A DNA stretch of 16,089 bases, taken from contig DFGB01000050.1 of NCBI GenBank assembly GCA_002371135.1, positions 1 through 16,089 on the forward strand, given 5' to 3'. Origin of the DNA: Verrucomicrobia bacterium UBA3761 (GTDB lineage Bacteria; Verrucomicrobiota; Kiritimatiellia; RFP12; UBA1067). The position numbers and the translations under genes are program-made. Each line of letters opens with the position of its first letter. Within the stretch, counting starts at the first letter, position 1. The notes below the pieces were generated by a model, which saw only the letters and a list, made by a program, of their open reading frames with translations, did no database searches and was not told the DNA's origin. Below are positions 1-6,761 of this stretch, piece after piece.

Positions 1-3
1 CCC

Positions 4-33
4 TTGACCCGGCGGGGTTGGGTTTGGTATAAT
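4..33 (+). promoter_or_regulatory. Sigma-70-type promoter of the first gene
   Basis: A -35 hexamer TTGACC (4-9) and a perfect -10 TATAAT (28-33) are separated by 18 bp. The -10 is preceded by TGG, giving an extended -10 (TGnTATAAT). Transcription would start near 39-41, only 2-4 nt before the ATG at 43. The same TGGTATAAT block recurs before rpsB. Confidence 0.8.
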
Positions 34-42
34 ATCGGCCTC

Positions 43-2013
43 ATGAAAACTCTAGGGGAAGAAATATTCGCGAAAGACGCCGACGGGAAGCTTGTCAGCA
101 AGGTCGGCACGATCTTTCTCAGGACGCCGGGGCTCGTCACGCGTCGCGGAATCCATGCCATGCAGCGCATGATGTGGATTGACGAAATCAACAAGTGCCG
201 CGCAGAGGAAGGACTTTCTCCGCTCACGGCCAAAGAAGAAGACGCCGAATTCGCCAATTCCGTCGACCTGATTTTTACGGAAAGCCTCGTCCTCATCCGT
301 CCCGATCCAGATCGCATGGACTTGGCGATCAAGGCGGACGTCGAACTGCAGAAAATCGTCTCGAAACGCAAAATCCGTTTTTTGAACACGCATTCGGCCA
401 AGGTGCGCAACGCGCTCAAAGAGAGGGGGGAAAACTGGCGCATGGCCCGGGTGCCGATTTCGCAGGACGACATGCGCCGGCAGATCGAGAATTCCAAGGT
501 GTCCGTCGAAGGCTGCGAGCGAATCTACTACTACAACCACGCTACGGGCACGCGCTATCTTACGGCAGAGGGGTGCCGCGCTTTCCAGGGCCTGCCGGCG
601 GACGTCTTCCGCGAGCGCATGAAGGAAGCGGTTACGCTTCTAAACCGCCGCAATCGCTTCGGCATGCCGGAGCTCGACCTTTTCCCGACGACGACGCCGA
701 TCGAGGTCAAGAAGACGCTCAAGGCGTTGAACGTCGATGCCATGTCCGATGACGAGTTGAGGAAGGCCGTGCAAGAGTGCTACACGGCCTGGCGCATGTC
801 GATGCCGGCCGGTCTGCGCGAAGAATCTCTCGACAATTTCGAGTGGCGCAATGAAATGAGCCGCACTCTTTCCACGGGGCCTGACGATTCGGCAGTCGAG
901 GAGAGCGAGCTCATCCAGGGCATTTCGCCCGAGTTCTACCGCCAGATAGAGTGGCTTCCCGGCGCCCGGATTTTCCACCGCCAGCTCATCTTCGATTCCA
1001 TCTGGGACGAAGCCGCCCGTTCCGGCGAGGCGGAACTCGCCGCCATCTGCGACCTGCGCGTCAGGAATATCATTTTCAACTTCATGCGGCTTTTCAGCGA
1101 GATTGAATACATCAACATCGGCCGCATCGCCCACACCCTCGCCAAGACCCCTGCGCAGAACGCCAAGCGAGGCAGCGTGTATCTCGTCCAATTCCAGATG
1201 TCCGGCCGCGAAGACCCGCAGGTGGTCATAATCCGCTTCCTCAAGTGGGGCGTCGCAGAGCATCTCGACGAAGGCAAGGACATGCTTCAGGCAATCAACG
1301 AGGCGAACGAATACGCAGACTACATCCTCGATCGCCGTCTGATGTGCCAGCAGCTTGGCATGAAACTCCCGAGCCGCGTCGGCTACGGCCAGTTCACCGA
1401 GCAATACCACGGCGCCAACAAGAAATACGACGGCAGGACGATCCGCACCGCATACGACGTGCGCAACTACATCAAGGGGACGGCATCCGACAAGATACCA
1501 TGCGCCAAACTCCGCAATCCGGCGTTCGCCCGCAAGTTCGCTGATTTGATGGGCGAGGCGGCCGCGCTCGACATGATCGTCGGCAGGCGCTCTTCACAGA
1601 CCGGCGAAATGCTTTTCGACACCCTCTACGAAGTCATCCAGTCCGGCCCGGACGGTTTGCCCGCACGCGTGGTCATCACCAGCCACGCCGGAAGCTTCGT
1701 CGACTACAAGGGCGACTTCATGGAGATGGTGAAGCCCTATGCCAGATTCGTCGCCTCGCGCGTGAAATGCATCGCCGATATAAAGGCGTTCGCCGCAAAA
1801 TACGTCGAGGCGTTCGAGCGCAAGCTGACCGAAGTCCAGCAGGAATACAGGTCCAACAGGATTGCCTTCGACGAGTTGTTCGTGCATCGCCCGTTCGACG
1901 CGGGCGGCTCTGGCGCCTACCGCTGGGTCAAGACGCTCGAACGCCTGGACAAGTGCGACCCCTCTCGCGTCGCCGCCGCGCTCGCGGCTGCGATCGAGGC
2001 CGAAGTGAATTAG
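43..2013 (+). CDS. Large protein of unknown function, possibly a degenerate kinase-like fold
   Basis: This 656-residue protein is not recognised as a known family. The reading frame is open from a TTG at 4, but that codon lies in the promoter -35, so the ATG at 43 is the sensible start. It has no signal peptide or clear membrane helix and should be cytoplasmic. The C-terminal half weakly recalls the HipA / PI3K-PI4K-like kinase layout: a lysine in a beta-strand (K401, in IIRFLKW), a helix like the kinase C-helix (EANEYADYILDRR), a proline-glycine hinge region (LPSRVGYG), then ALDMIVGRR (D510) and VVITSHAGSF (545-551), which sit where the catalytic and metal-binding loops would be. The usual D-R-x-x-N and D-x-G residues are not intact, so if the likeness is real it may be a pseudokinase. 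The gene stands alone with its own promoter and a hairpin repeat behind it. Confidence 0.8.
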   Translation: MKTLGEEIFAKDADGKLVSKVGTIFLRTPGLVTRRGIHAMQRMMWIDEINKCRAEEGLSPLTAKEEDAEFANSVDLIFTESLVLIRPDPDRMDLAIKADVELQKIVSKRKIRFLNTHSAKVRNALKERGENWRMARVPISQDDMRRQIENSKVSVEGCERIYYYNHATGTRYLTAEGCRAFQGLPADVFRERMKEAVTLLNRRNRFGMPELDLFPTTTPIEVKKTLKALNVDAMSDDELRKAVQECYTAWRMSMPAGLREESLDNFEWRNEMSRTLSTGPDDSAVEESELIQGISPEFYRQIEWLPGARIFHRQLIFDSIWDEAARSGEAELAAICDLRVRNIIFNFMRLFSEIEYINIGRIAHTLAKTPAQNAKRGSVYLVQFQMSGREDPQVVIIRFLKWGVAEHLDEGKDMLQAINEANEYADYILDRRLMCQQLGMKLPSRVGYGQFTEQYHGANKKYDGRTIRTAYDVRNYIKGTASDKIPCAKLRNPAFARKFADLMGEAAALDMIVGRRSSQTGEMLFDTLYEVIQSGPDGLPARVVITSHAGSFVDYKGDFMEMVKPYARFVASRVKCIADIKAFAAKYVEAFERKLTEVQQEYRSNRIAFDELFVHRPFDAGGSGAYRWVKTLERLDKCDPSRVAAALAAAIEAEVN

Positions 2014-2022
2014 TAGCAATGG

Positions 2023-2122
2023 CATGCAATAGATTTTTATCGCAGAGACCCGAGAGTCGCAGAGTGTGAAAAGTCCTGATAAACTCTGCGTTCTCAGCGT
2101 CTCTCAAGTCTCTGCGATAAAT
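2023..2122. repeat. Hairpin-forming dispersed repeat (CAGAG-rich), copy 1
   Basis: The element begins CATGCAATAG and contains an imperfect long inverted repeat. The outer arms TTTATCGCAGAGAC (2036-2049) and GTCTCTGCGATAAA (2108-2121) match perfectly over 14 bp, and the inner arms CGCAGAGT (2058-2065) and ACTCTGCG (2083-2090) match over 8 bp. It lies 9 nt after the stop codon of the preceding gene and could also end its transcription. A related copy lies at 16023-16063. Small ORFs reading through it look spurious. Confidence 0.75.
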
Positions 2123-2150
2123 ACTGACCTTATTCATGTTCACCACAACA

Positions 2151-2182
2151 ACTGCCAACTGCCAACTGCTAACTGTCAACTA
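2151..2182. repeat. 7-bp tandem repeat (ACTGCCA) upstream of the permease gene
   Basis: There are about four and a half units: ACTGCCA, ACTGCCA, ACTGCTA, ACTGTCA, ACT, then a degenerate tail up to 2190. It ends about 7-15 nt before the permease ATG at 2197, where no Shine-Dalgarno sequence is visible (the preceding bases are TTTCCCC). Confidence 0.8.
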
Positions 2183-2196
2183 CTGACTGTTTCCCC

Positions 2197-3147
2197 ATGT
2201 TCCGCTACGCGCTGAAGAGAATCCTTGAGGCGATACCGACTACGATCGGTGTCCTTGTGCTGACGTTTGTCCTCTTCAACGTCGTCGGTTCGTCGCCAGC
2301 CGAGACGATACTCGGCAAGAACGCCACGGCCGAGTCGATTGCCGAGTTCAACCATCGTTTCGGTTACGACAAGCCGCTTTTGATCGGCGAGGGCGGCAAG
2401 ATTTTCGACAGCCAGTTTTTCGACTTCGCGTTCAAGCTCGCCAAGGGCGACCTCGGCTATTCGCTTGAATTGGACGAAAGCGTGGCCTCGATACTGAAGC
2501 GCGGCGTCGGACCGAGCCTGTCGCTCACGCTCCCCATCCTCGCCGGCGGGACGATCGTAGCGCTCATGATGGCGCTCTTGTGCGCCGCGTACAGGGGACG
2601 CTGGGTTGACAAGACGATACTCGTTTTTTCCACAGTGTTGATGAGCGTCAACTACGTCATCTGGGTTCTGGCCGGGCAGTTCTTCCTCGCTTTCAAGGCC
2701 GGATTGTTCCCGGTATGGGGGTATGAAAGCGCGTGGAATCTCGCCCTGCCGGTCATCATCGGCATCGCTCTTTCGCTTGGCATGGACGTCAGGTTTTTCC
2801 GCACGGCGATTCTAGACGAGGTCTACAAGCCCTACGTGCTCACCGCGCGGGCGAAGGAACTTCCAGGCGGCGTCATAATGACGCGCCACGTGCTGCGCAA
2901 CGCTCTCATCCCGATAGTGACATACATTTCTCTTTCCATCCCGTATCTCTTCACAGGCTCGCTCCTTCTCGAAAGTTTCTTCGGGATACCGGGCCTTGGG
3001 GCGGTATCGATAAACGCCATCCATTCTGCCGACATGGCGGTCGTGAGGAGCGTGGTCGTCCTCGGGGCGCTCCTCTACCAGTTCGTCAACCTCGTCACAG
3101 ACCTTCTCTACGCGGCCCTCGACCCGCAGGTGAAGTTGAAAAGTTGA
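2197..3147 (+). CDS. ABC transporter permease, DppB/OppB type
   Basis: This 316-residue inner-membrane protein belongs to the binding-protein-dependent transport permeases (BPD_transp_1), most like the DppB/OppB subunit of peptide or oligosaccharide importers. The N-terminus has the usual DppB form: a basic start (MFRYALKRILEAIP) leading into the first hydrophobic helix at about 14-31. Several more membrane segments follow at about 105-130, 140-165, 180-200, 240-258 and 280-300. The EAA coupling loop that contacts the ATPase is clear at about 216-240 (TARAKELPGG, then HVLRNALIPI). Length is normal. The DppC-type partner, ATPases and binding protein that usually follow are not in this window, so the substrate cannot be named. 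The last residues (KLKS) and the stop are written by the 8-bp tandem repeat that starts at 3135. No Shine-Dalgarno sequence precedes the ATG. Confidence 0.9.
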   Translation: MFRYALKRILEAIPTTIGVLVLTFVLFNVVGSSPAETILGKNATAESIAEFNHRFGYDKPLLIGEGGKIFDSQFFDFAFKLAKGDLGYSLELDESVASILKRGVGPSLSLTLPILAGGTIVALMMALLCAAYRGRWVDKTILVFSTVLMSVNYVIWVLAGQFFLAFKAGLFPVWGYESAWNLALPVIIGIALSLGMDVRFFRTAILDEVYKPYVLTARAKELPGGVIMTRHVLRNALIPIVTYISLSIPYLFTGSLLLESFFGIPGLGAVSINAIHSADMAVVRSVVVLGALLYQFVNLVTDLLYAALDPQVKLKS

Positions 3148-3182
3148 AAGGTTGAAAGGTTGAAAGGTTGAAAAGTTGAAAA
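3135..3182. repeat. 8-bp tandem repeat (GTTGAAAG/GTTGAAAA), six copies
   Basis: Six uninterrupted 8-bp units run from 3135 to 3182, with only the last base varying between A and G. The first two units form the end of the permease gene, so repeat growth or loss could change that C-terminus. The last two units are part of the left arm of the large inverted repeat. Confidence 0.95.
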
Positions 3183-3291
3183 TGTTGCCAATGTGAAAAT
3201 GTTGCCAATTCCAATGTTGCCAATTTCCAATTGGTACTGGGTATTGGAATTGGCAACATTTTCACATTGGCAACATTTTCAACTTTTCAAC
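3167..3291. repeat. Perfect 49-bp inverted repeat with 27-nt loop
   Basis: The left arm 3167-3215 and right arm 3243-3291 are exact reverse complements over 49 bp, separated by 27 nt that hold a further small palindrome (CCAATTGG, 3227-3234). The arms are AT-rich and contain internal repeats of ATGTTGCCAAT and TGAAAATG. The transcript would fold into a very long hairpin and could end the permease message. The exact arm identity suggests recent formation or continuing correction. No transposase or target-site duplication was identified. Confidence 0.95.
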
Positions 3292-3324
3292 CAACGCCAT
3301 CGTAAAAACAACCGAACGAATCGG

Positions 3325-3354
3325 CCTTTCCGCGCATATAGAATAGCGGAAAGG
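3325..3354. promoter_or_regulatory. Inverted repeat covering the ribosome binding site of the glycosidase operon
   Basis: CCTTTCCGC (3325-3333) and GCGGAAAGG (3346-3354) are perfect 9-bp arms around a 12-nt AT-rich loop. The right arm contains the Shine-Dalgarno region (GGAAAGGTGA) for the ATG at 3363, so in RNA the hairpin would hide the ribosome binding site. The loop also contains a TAGAAT (3339-3344) that could be a weak -10; in that case the inverted repeat would act as a DNA operator instead. No good sigma-70 -35 is visible. A GAAC core at 3314-3317 could be an ECF-type -35, but this is speculative. Confidence 0.5.
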
Positions 3355-3362
3355 TGATTTGA

Positions 3363-5027
3363 ATGAATCTGAAAATCGAAAACCGGAAATCGAAAAATCG
3401 AAAATCTCTCTTCTCGTGCCTTTTTCTTGTCGCCTTGGCGCTCCAGACAGGCGCCGACTGGCGCGACGCCTTGCCACGCCCGGTCTACGACGAGCGGCCG
3501 GAGTTTGTCGACTTCTACTACAAGGCGTGGGAAATCGCCCACGGCCGCATCGACTGCATCCCCGGCATCCCCGTGCCGCGCTACATGGACGAAGCGCACC
3601 GCTCCGACCGCATATGGGTATGGGATACGTGCTTCATGGTGTTTTTCTGCAAATACCTGCCTGAGGAGTTCCCCGGGGTGGAATCGCTGGAAAATTTCTA
3701 TGAAATCATGCTCGCTCCGGCCGATACGCCGCTCCCGAAAGTCGTCGGCAATTCGGCTTGCGGCGGTTTGGAAGGGAAACTGCTTGACTTCAAGATACAC
3801 CATCCCGACAACCCTCCCCTGCTCGCCTGGGCGGAATACGCGAGCGCTCTCCAGACCGGCGACAGGGCGCGGTTGGAAAAAGTATATTTGGAAAAGCGCT
3901 GGCTCCAGCGGTGGTACGAGATGTTCGAGGCATTCGACCCCGCCGCCCCCCGGCCGCACGGCACCGCGGAGAAGGTTTGCATAAAGAAATGCGCCGACGG
4001 CTACCGCTGGGCCGGATGGCCGAGCGGCATGGACAACACCCCGCGAGGCAGGACGGGCGCGAAGGCCGTATGCTCCCCGGAGCGCTGCCCGGACAACCCG
4101 GACCTGCTCTGGCTGGACGCTCTCGCCCAGCAGGGCCTTTCGGCGCTTTGCCTCTCGCGTATCGCGACGCTCCTCGGCCGAGCGGACGAAGCGCAGGAGT
4201 GGCGCGCGAAATGGGCAGAGGCGCAGGGCAAGCTCAACTCCCTCTACTGGGACGATGAGGACGGCTTCTACTACGACATCCTGGAGCCGAACCGCGCCAA
4301 GGTGAAAGTCGCGACGATAGCTTCGTTCTGGCCGATGCTCGCCGAAATGCCGACGCGAGAGATGGCGGACCGGCTCGAAGAGAAATTGCGCGACCCTCGC
4401 ACATTCGGCGGCGAGCTGCCAATGCCCAGCCTCTCGCGCAGCGACCCGGATTTCCTCCCGGGCGGCGGATACTGTCGCGGCTGTCTTTGGCTCCCCACCG
4501 CATACATGACCGTCAAGGCGCTTGACGCCTACGGCGACTATACGCTCGCGCGCGAAATGTCGCTCAAGACGCTCTCGCACATGTACAACGTTTACACGAA
4601 TATAGAGCCGCACACGATATGGGAGGACTATTCGCCTACCGAACCCAAACCCGGCAGTTATGCGACATCTCCGAAGTTCGTGCGCGGCGATTTCTGCGGA
4701 TGGTCGGCGCTCGGGCCGATTTCGATGTTTATCGAGGATGTGATTGGCGTGAAACACGCCGACGCGTTTGCCGCGACGCTCGTTTGCCATTTCCCTGAAA
4801 CCCCGAAAGACCGCGTCGGCGTGCAAAACTACCGCTTCGGCGATGTCGTATGCGATATTATCGCGACTGAGAACGAGATAAAGGTCAAGAGCAACAGGGC
4901 ATTCACGCTTGTCGCGGACGGCCGCAGGCTCGCGGTATCCCCTGGCGACAACATATTCGGGAGGATCGTACGGGAGGGCCGAGAGCGGCTGCGGGAGGGC
5001 CGAGAGCGGCCGCGGGAAGGCCGCTAG
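3363..5027 (+). CDS. Exported (alpha/alpha)6-barrel glycoside hydrolase, trehalase/GH63-like
   Basis: This 554-residue protein resembles the GH37/GH63 group of (alpha/alpha)6-toroid glycosidases (trehalases, alpha-glucosidases, mannosylglycerate hydrolase types). Supporting motifs are VWDTCF (D88), SGMDNTPRG (D224), which matches the conserved GMDNSPR block and probably carries the acid, a helix-rich middle (LDALAQQGLSALCLSR), the block GCLWLPTAYM, and IWEDYSP (E421), where the family base usually sits. The N-terminus has a lysine/arginine-rich stretch written by an AAAATCG-type simple repeat, followed by a hydrophobic export signal (SLFSCLFLVALALQTGA). The start ATG at 3363 has a good Shine-Dalgarno sequence (AAGGTGA). 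The C-terminus ends in a 21-bp tandem repeat (REGRERL, REGRERP, REGR). First gene of the operon; the next start codon follows the stop directly. The substrate cannot be set from the sequence. Confidence 0.85.
   Translation: MNLKIENRKSKNRKSLFSCLFLVALALQTGADWRDALPRPVYDERPEFVDFYYKAWEIAHGRIDCIPGIPVPRYMDEAHRSDRIWVWDTCFMVFFCKYLPEEFPGVESLENFYEIMLAPADTPLPKVVGNSACGGLEGKLLDFKIHHPDNPPLLAWAEYASALQTGDRARLEKVYLEKRWLQRWYEMFEAFDPAAPRPHGTAEKVCIKKCADGYRWAGWPSGMDNTPRGRTGAKAVCSPERCPDNPDLLWLDALAQQGLSALCLSRIATLLGRADEAQEWRAKWAEAQGKLNSLYWDDEDGFYYDILEPNRAKVKVATIASFWPMLAEMPTREMADRLEEKLRDPRTFGGELPMPSLSRSDPDFLPGGGYCRGCLWLPTAYMTVKALDAYGDYTLAREMSLKTLSHMYNVYTNIEPHTIWEDYSPTEPKPGSYATSPKFVRGDFCGWSALGPISMFIEDVIGVKHADAFAATLVCHFPETPKDRVGVQNYRFGDVVCDIIATENEIKVKSNRAFTLVADGRRLAVSPGDNIFGRIVREGRERLREGRERPREGR
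4971..5027. repeat. 21-bp in-frame tandem repeat at the glycosidase C-terminus
   Basis: There are two full 21-bp units (4971-4991 and 4992-5012, differing by one base) and a 15-base partial third unit that ends in the stop codon. It encodes the 7-residue repeat REGRERL/REGRERP. The third unit (GGGAAGG, 5014-5020) also provides the Shine-Dalgarno sequence for the sigma factor gene, so repeat number could affect both the glycosidase tail and coupling to the next gene. Confidence 0.9.
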
Positions 5028-6761
5028 GTGATGGATTCCAAGCACGAGAGCGGTTGCGGCGCGGAGGCCGTCGCCATGCGGTTTTTCACCGAATTCGGCG
5101 AAAAACTCTACAACACCGCCTATTTGATGTGCCGCAATGCGGCGGACGCGGAAGACTTGACGATGCGTACCATCGAACTTGCGTTTCGCCACTTTGCGCA
5201 GTACGACCCCTCAAAGCCCGTGTTCCCCTGGCTCTGCGGGATATTGACCAACTGCTACCGGATGGACTTGCGCGGCAAGGCGCGCAACGCCCTCGACTTC
5301 GTCGCCAATCTTCCGGAGACGGAATGCGATTATACGCCTCCCGCCGAGATACTTGCGCGGGAGGCGGACGCCAGAGCCGTCCGCGAGGCCGTAAGGCGCT
5401 TGCCGGATGGCTACCGGATGCTTGTCGTGCTGAGATATTACGACGACCTCACCGTTCCGCAGATAGCCGGCATGACCGGCATCCCCGAAGGAAGCGTAAA
5501 ACGGAAACTCCATGAGGCAAAGAAAATCATGAGGCGCGAATTGATGAAGACGAAAAACGCACCGTCCGCCCTGATGGCGCTTTTCGCGCTGATGGCCGCG
5601 ACGGCTTTTGCCGCGCCGGGCGCGGTGGCCGAATACGACTCGAACATGGCCGTCGCCGGCGTCGCGGCCGCAGACGGCCTGGAATGGATCGACGGCAGAG
5701 CCCTGCCTTTGGAAGGGCGGGCGTTCGACGACGTCGAGCACTATTACGACAGACTCCCGGCCGGCGTTTCCACGAATGTCAACCAGGGCGTGCGCGACAT
5801 GAAGCACCACACTTCCGGGATGCAGTTCCGCTTCACGACCGACTCTGACAGGCTCGCTTTCAAATGGACGCCATACAACGGCGGCTGGATGTGCATGGAC
5901 CATATGCCGAAGTCCGGCATGAGCGGCATAGACGTCTATCGCTTCGACGAGGCGGCAGGTTGCTGGCGCTACGTGCGCACCGGCCGCATCGACAAGCCGT
6001 CCGGCGCCAGACTCGACATCCCGTGGACTCCCGGCACGCCGTGCCTCGTGAACCTTCCGCTGTACAATGGCGTGCGCGAATTTTCGCTCGGCATCGCGCC
6101 CGGCGCCGCAGTCCATCCCCCAGGACCGCGCAAGAGCGGCATCGACAAGCCTGTCGTCTTCTACGGCACCTCGATAACGCAAGGCGGCTGCGCGTCGCGT
6201 CCGGGGATGGGCTTCGTGAACATCATAGGCCGCGAGCTGGACGTGCCGGTCGTCAACCTCGGCTTCTCCGGCTCGGGGGTTATGGAGTTCGAGATGAGCT
6301 CGCATCTCGCGCGCATCGACGCGAGCTGCTACGTGCTCGACTGCCTGCACAACATGCGTCTCGCGACAGACTCGACCTCGCGCCCCGGTCGCAACATGGA
6401 CGAGAACTACGAGCCGTTCATCCGCAACCTGCGCTCGAAGCGTCCGGACGTTCCGATCGTCATGGCCGAACAGTGCGATGTCCATTGCGGCGGCCCGTGC
6501 GCCAAGGACAGGCTGCTCGCCGCGCTGTACGAAAAGCTCAAGGCCGAGGGCTGGCGAAATCTCGTCTATCTGCCGAAAGACCAGATGTATCCTGGCGACG
6601 CCGAAGGCACTGTCGACGGAACGCATCCCAACGACTACGGCATGATGTCGCTCGCCCGGGCGTACGGCGCGGCGGTTGCAAAGGCCCTTGGATTGGAGAA
6701 GACTAAAGATGCGGCGAACGATTCGTGCTCAATGCGCATAATAATAGGTGAAGGGCAATGA
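5028..6761 (+). CDS. ECF sigma factor fused in frame to an exported SGNH hydrolase
   Basis: The ORF starts at GTG 5028 or, more likely, ATG 5031, right after the glycosidase stop, and runs 577 residues. Residues about 18-90 are sigma-70 region 2 (YNTAYLMCRNAADAEDL, FPWLCGILTNCYRMDLR). Residues about 113-170 are region 4 with its helix-turn-helix (LPDGYRMLVVLRYYDDLTVP, GIPEGSVKRKLHEAKK). A Sec-type signal starts at M173 (MKTKNAPSALMALFALMAATAFA). The rest is an SsfX3-like GDSL/SGNH hydrolase with an N-terminal beta-domain (about 210-370), nucleophile S382 in VFYGTSITQGG, a GFSGSG block, and D530/H533 in DGTHPND. Such enzymes often remove acyl groups from carbohydrates. The sigma part alone is the normal length of an ECF factor. 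The internal ATG at 5544 may allow separate synthesis of the 405-residue hydrolase. The stop overlaps the next start (ATGA). Confidence 0.88.
   Translation: MMDSKHESGCGAEAVAMRFFTEFGEKLYNTAYLMCRNAADAEDLTMRTIELAFRHFAQYDPSKPVFPWLCGILTNCYRMDLRGKARNALDFVANLPETECDYTPPAEILAREADARAVREAVRRLPDGYRMLVVLRYYDDLTVPQIAGMTGIPEGSVKRKLHEAKKIMRRELMKTKNAPSALMALFALMAATAFAAPGAVAEYDSNMAVAGVAAADGLEWIDGRALPLEGRAFDDVEHYYDRLPAGVSTNVNQGVRDMKHHTSGMQFRFTTDSDRLAFKWTPYNGGWMCMDHMPKSGMSGIDVYRFDEAAGCWRYVRTGRIDKPSGARLDIPWTPGTPCLVNLPLYNGVREFSLGIAPGAAVHPPGPRKSGIDKPVVFYGTSITQGGCASRPGMGFVNIIGRELDVPVVNLGFSGSGVMEFEMSSHLARIDASCYVLDCLHNMRLATDSTSRPGRNMDENYEPFIRNLRSKRPDVPIVMAEQCDVHCGGPCAKDRLLAALYEKLKAEGWRNLVYLPKDQMYPGDAEGTVDGTHPNDYGMMSLARAYGAAVAKALGLEKTKDAANDSCSMRIIIGEGQ
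5531..5546 (+). promoter_or_regulatory. Possible internal ribosome binding site and start for the SGNH hydrolase
   Basis: GAGG (5531-5534) lies 9 nt before an in-frame ATG (5544-5546), which begins a typical Sec signal peptide directly after the end of the sigma domain. Initiation here would give a 405-residue exported hydrolase without the sigma part. The Shine-Dalgarno match is modest. Confidence 0.45.

Noticed and set aside
1928..2179. Small reverse ORF (83 codons) across the dispersed repeat
   Set aside because: Its sequence (RRDLRDAENAEF) is the translation of the CAGAG repeat itself; no gene-like features.
3135..3291. CRISPR array
   Set aside because: The units are 8 bp with no spacers, and the rest is one large palindrome; no cas gene is nearby.
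3167..3291. Insertion sequence or phage attachment site
   Set aside because: No transposase or integrase gene and no target duplication could be identified; kept only as an inverted repeat.
3279..5192. Long reverse-strand ORF (637 codons) opposite the glycosidase and sigma genes
   Set aside because: Its translation is Arg/Ala/Val/His-rich with no domain, and the forward strand has recognisable motifs throughout. It is a shadow typical of GC-rich coding sequence.
5211..6626. Reverse-strand ORF (471 codons) opposite sigma-SGNH
   Set aside because: No motif or ribosome binding site; it mirrors the forward gene whose catalytic motifs are clear.
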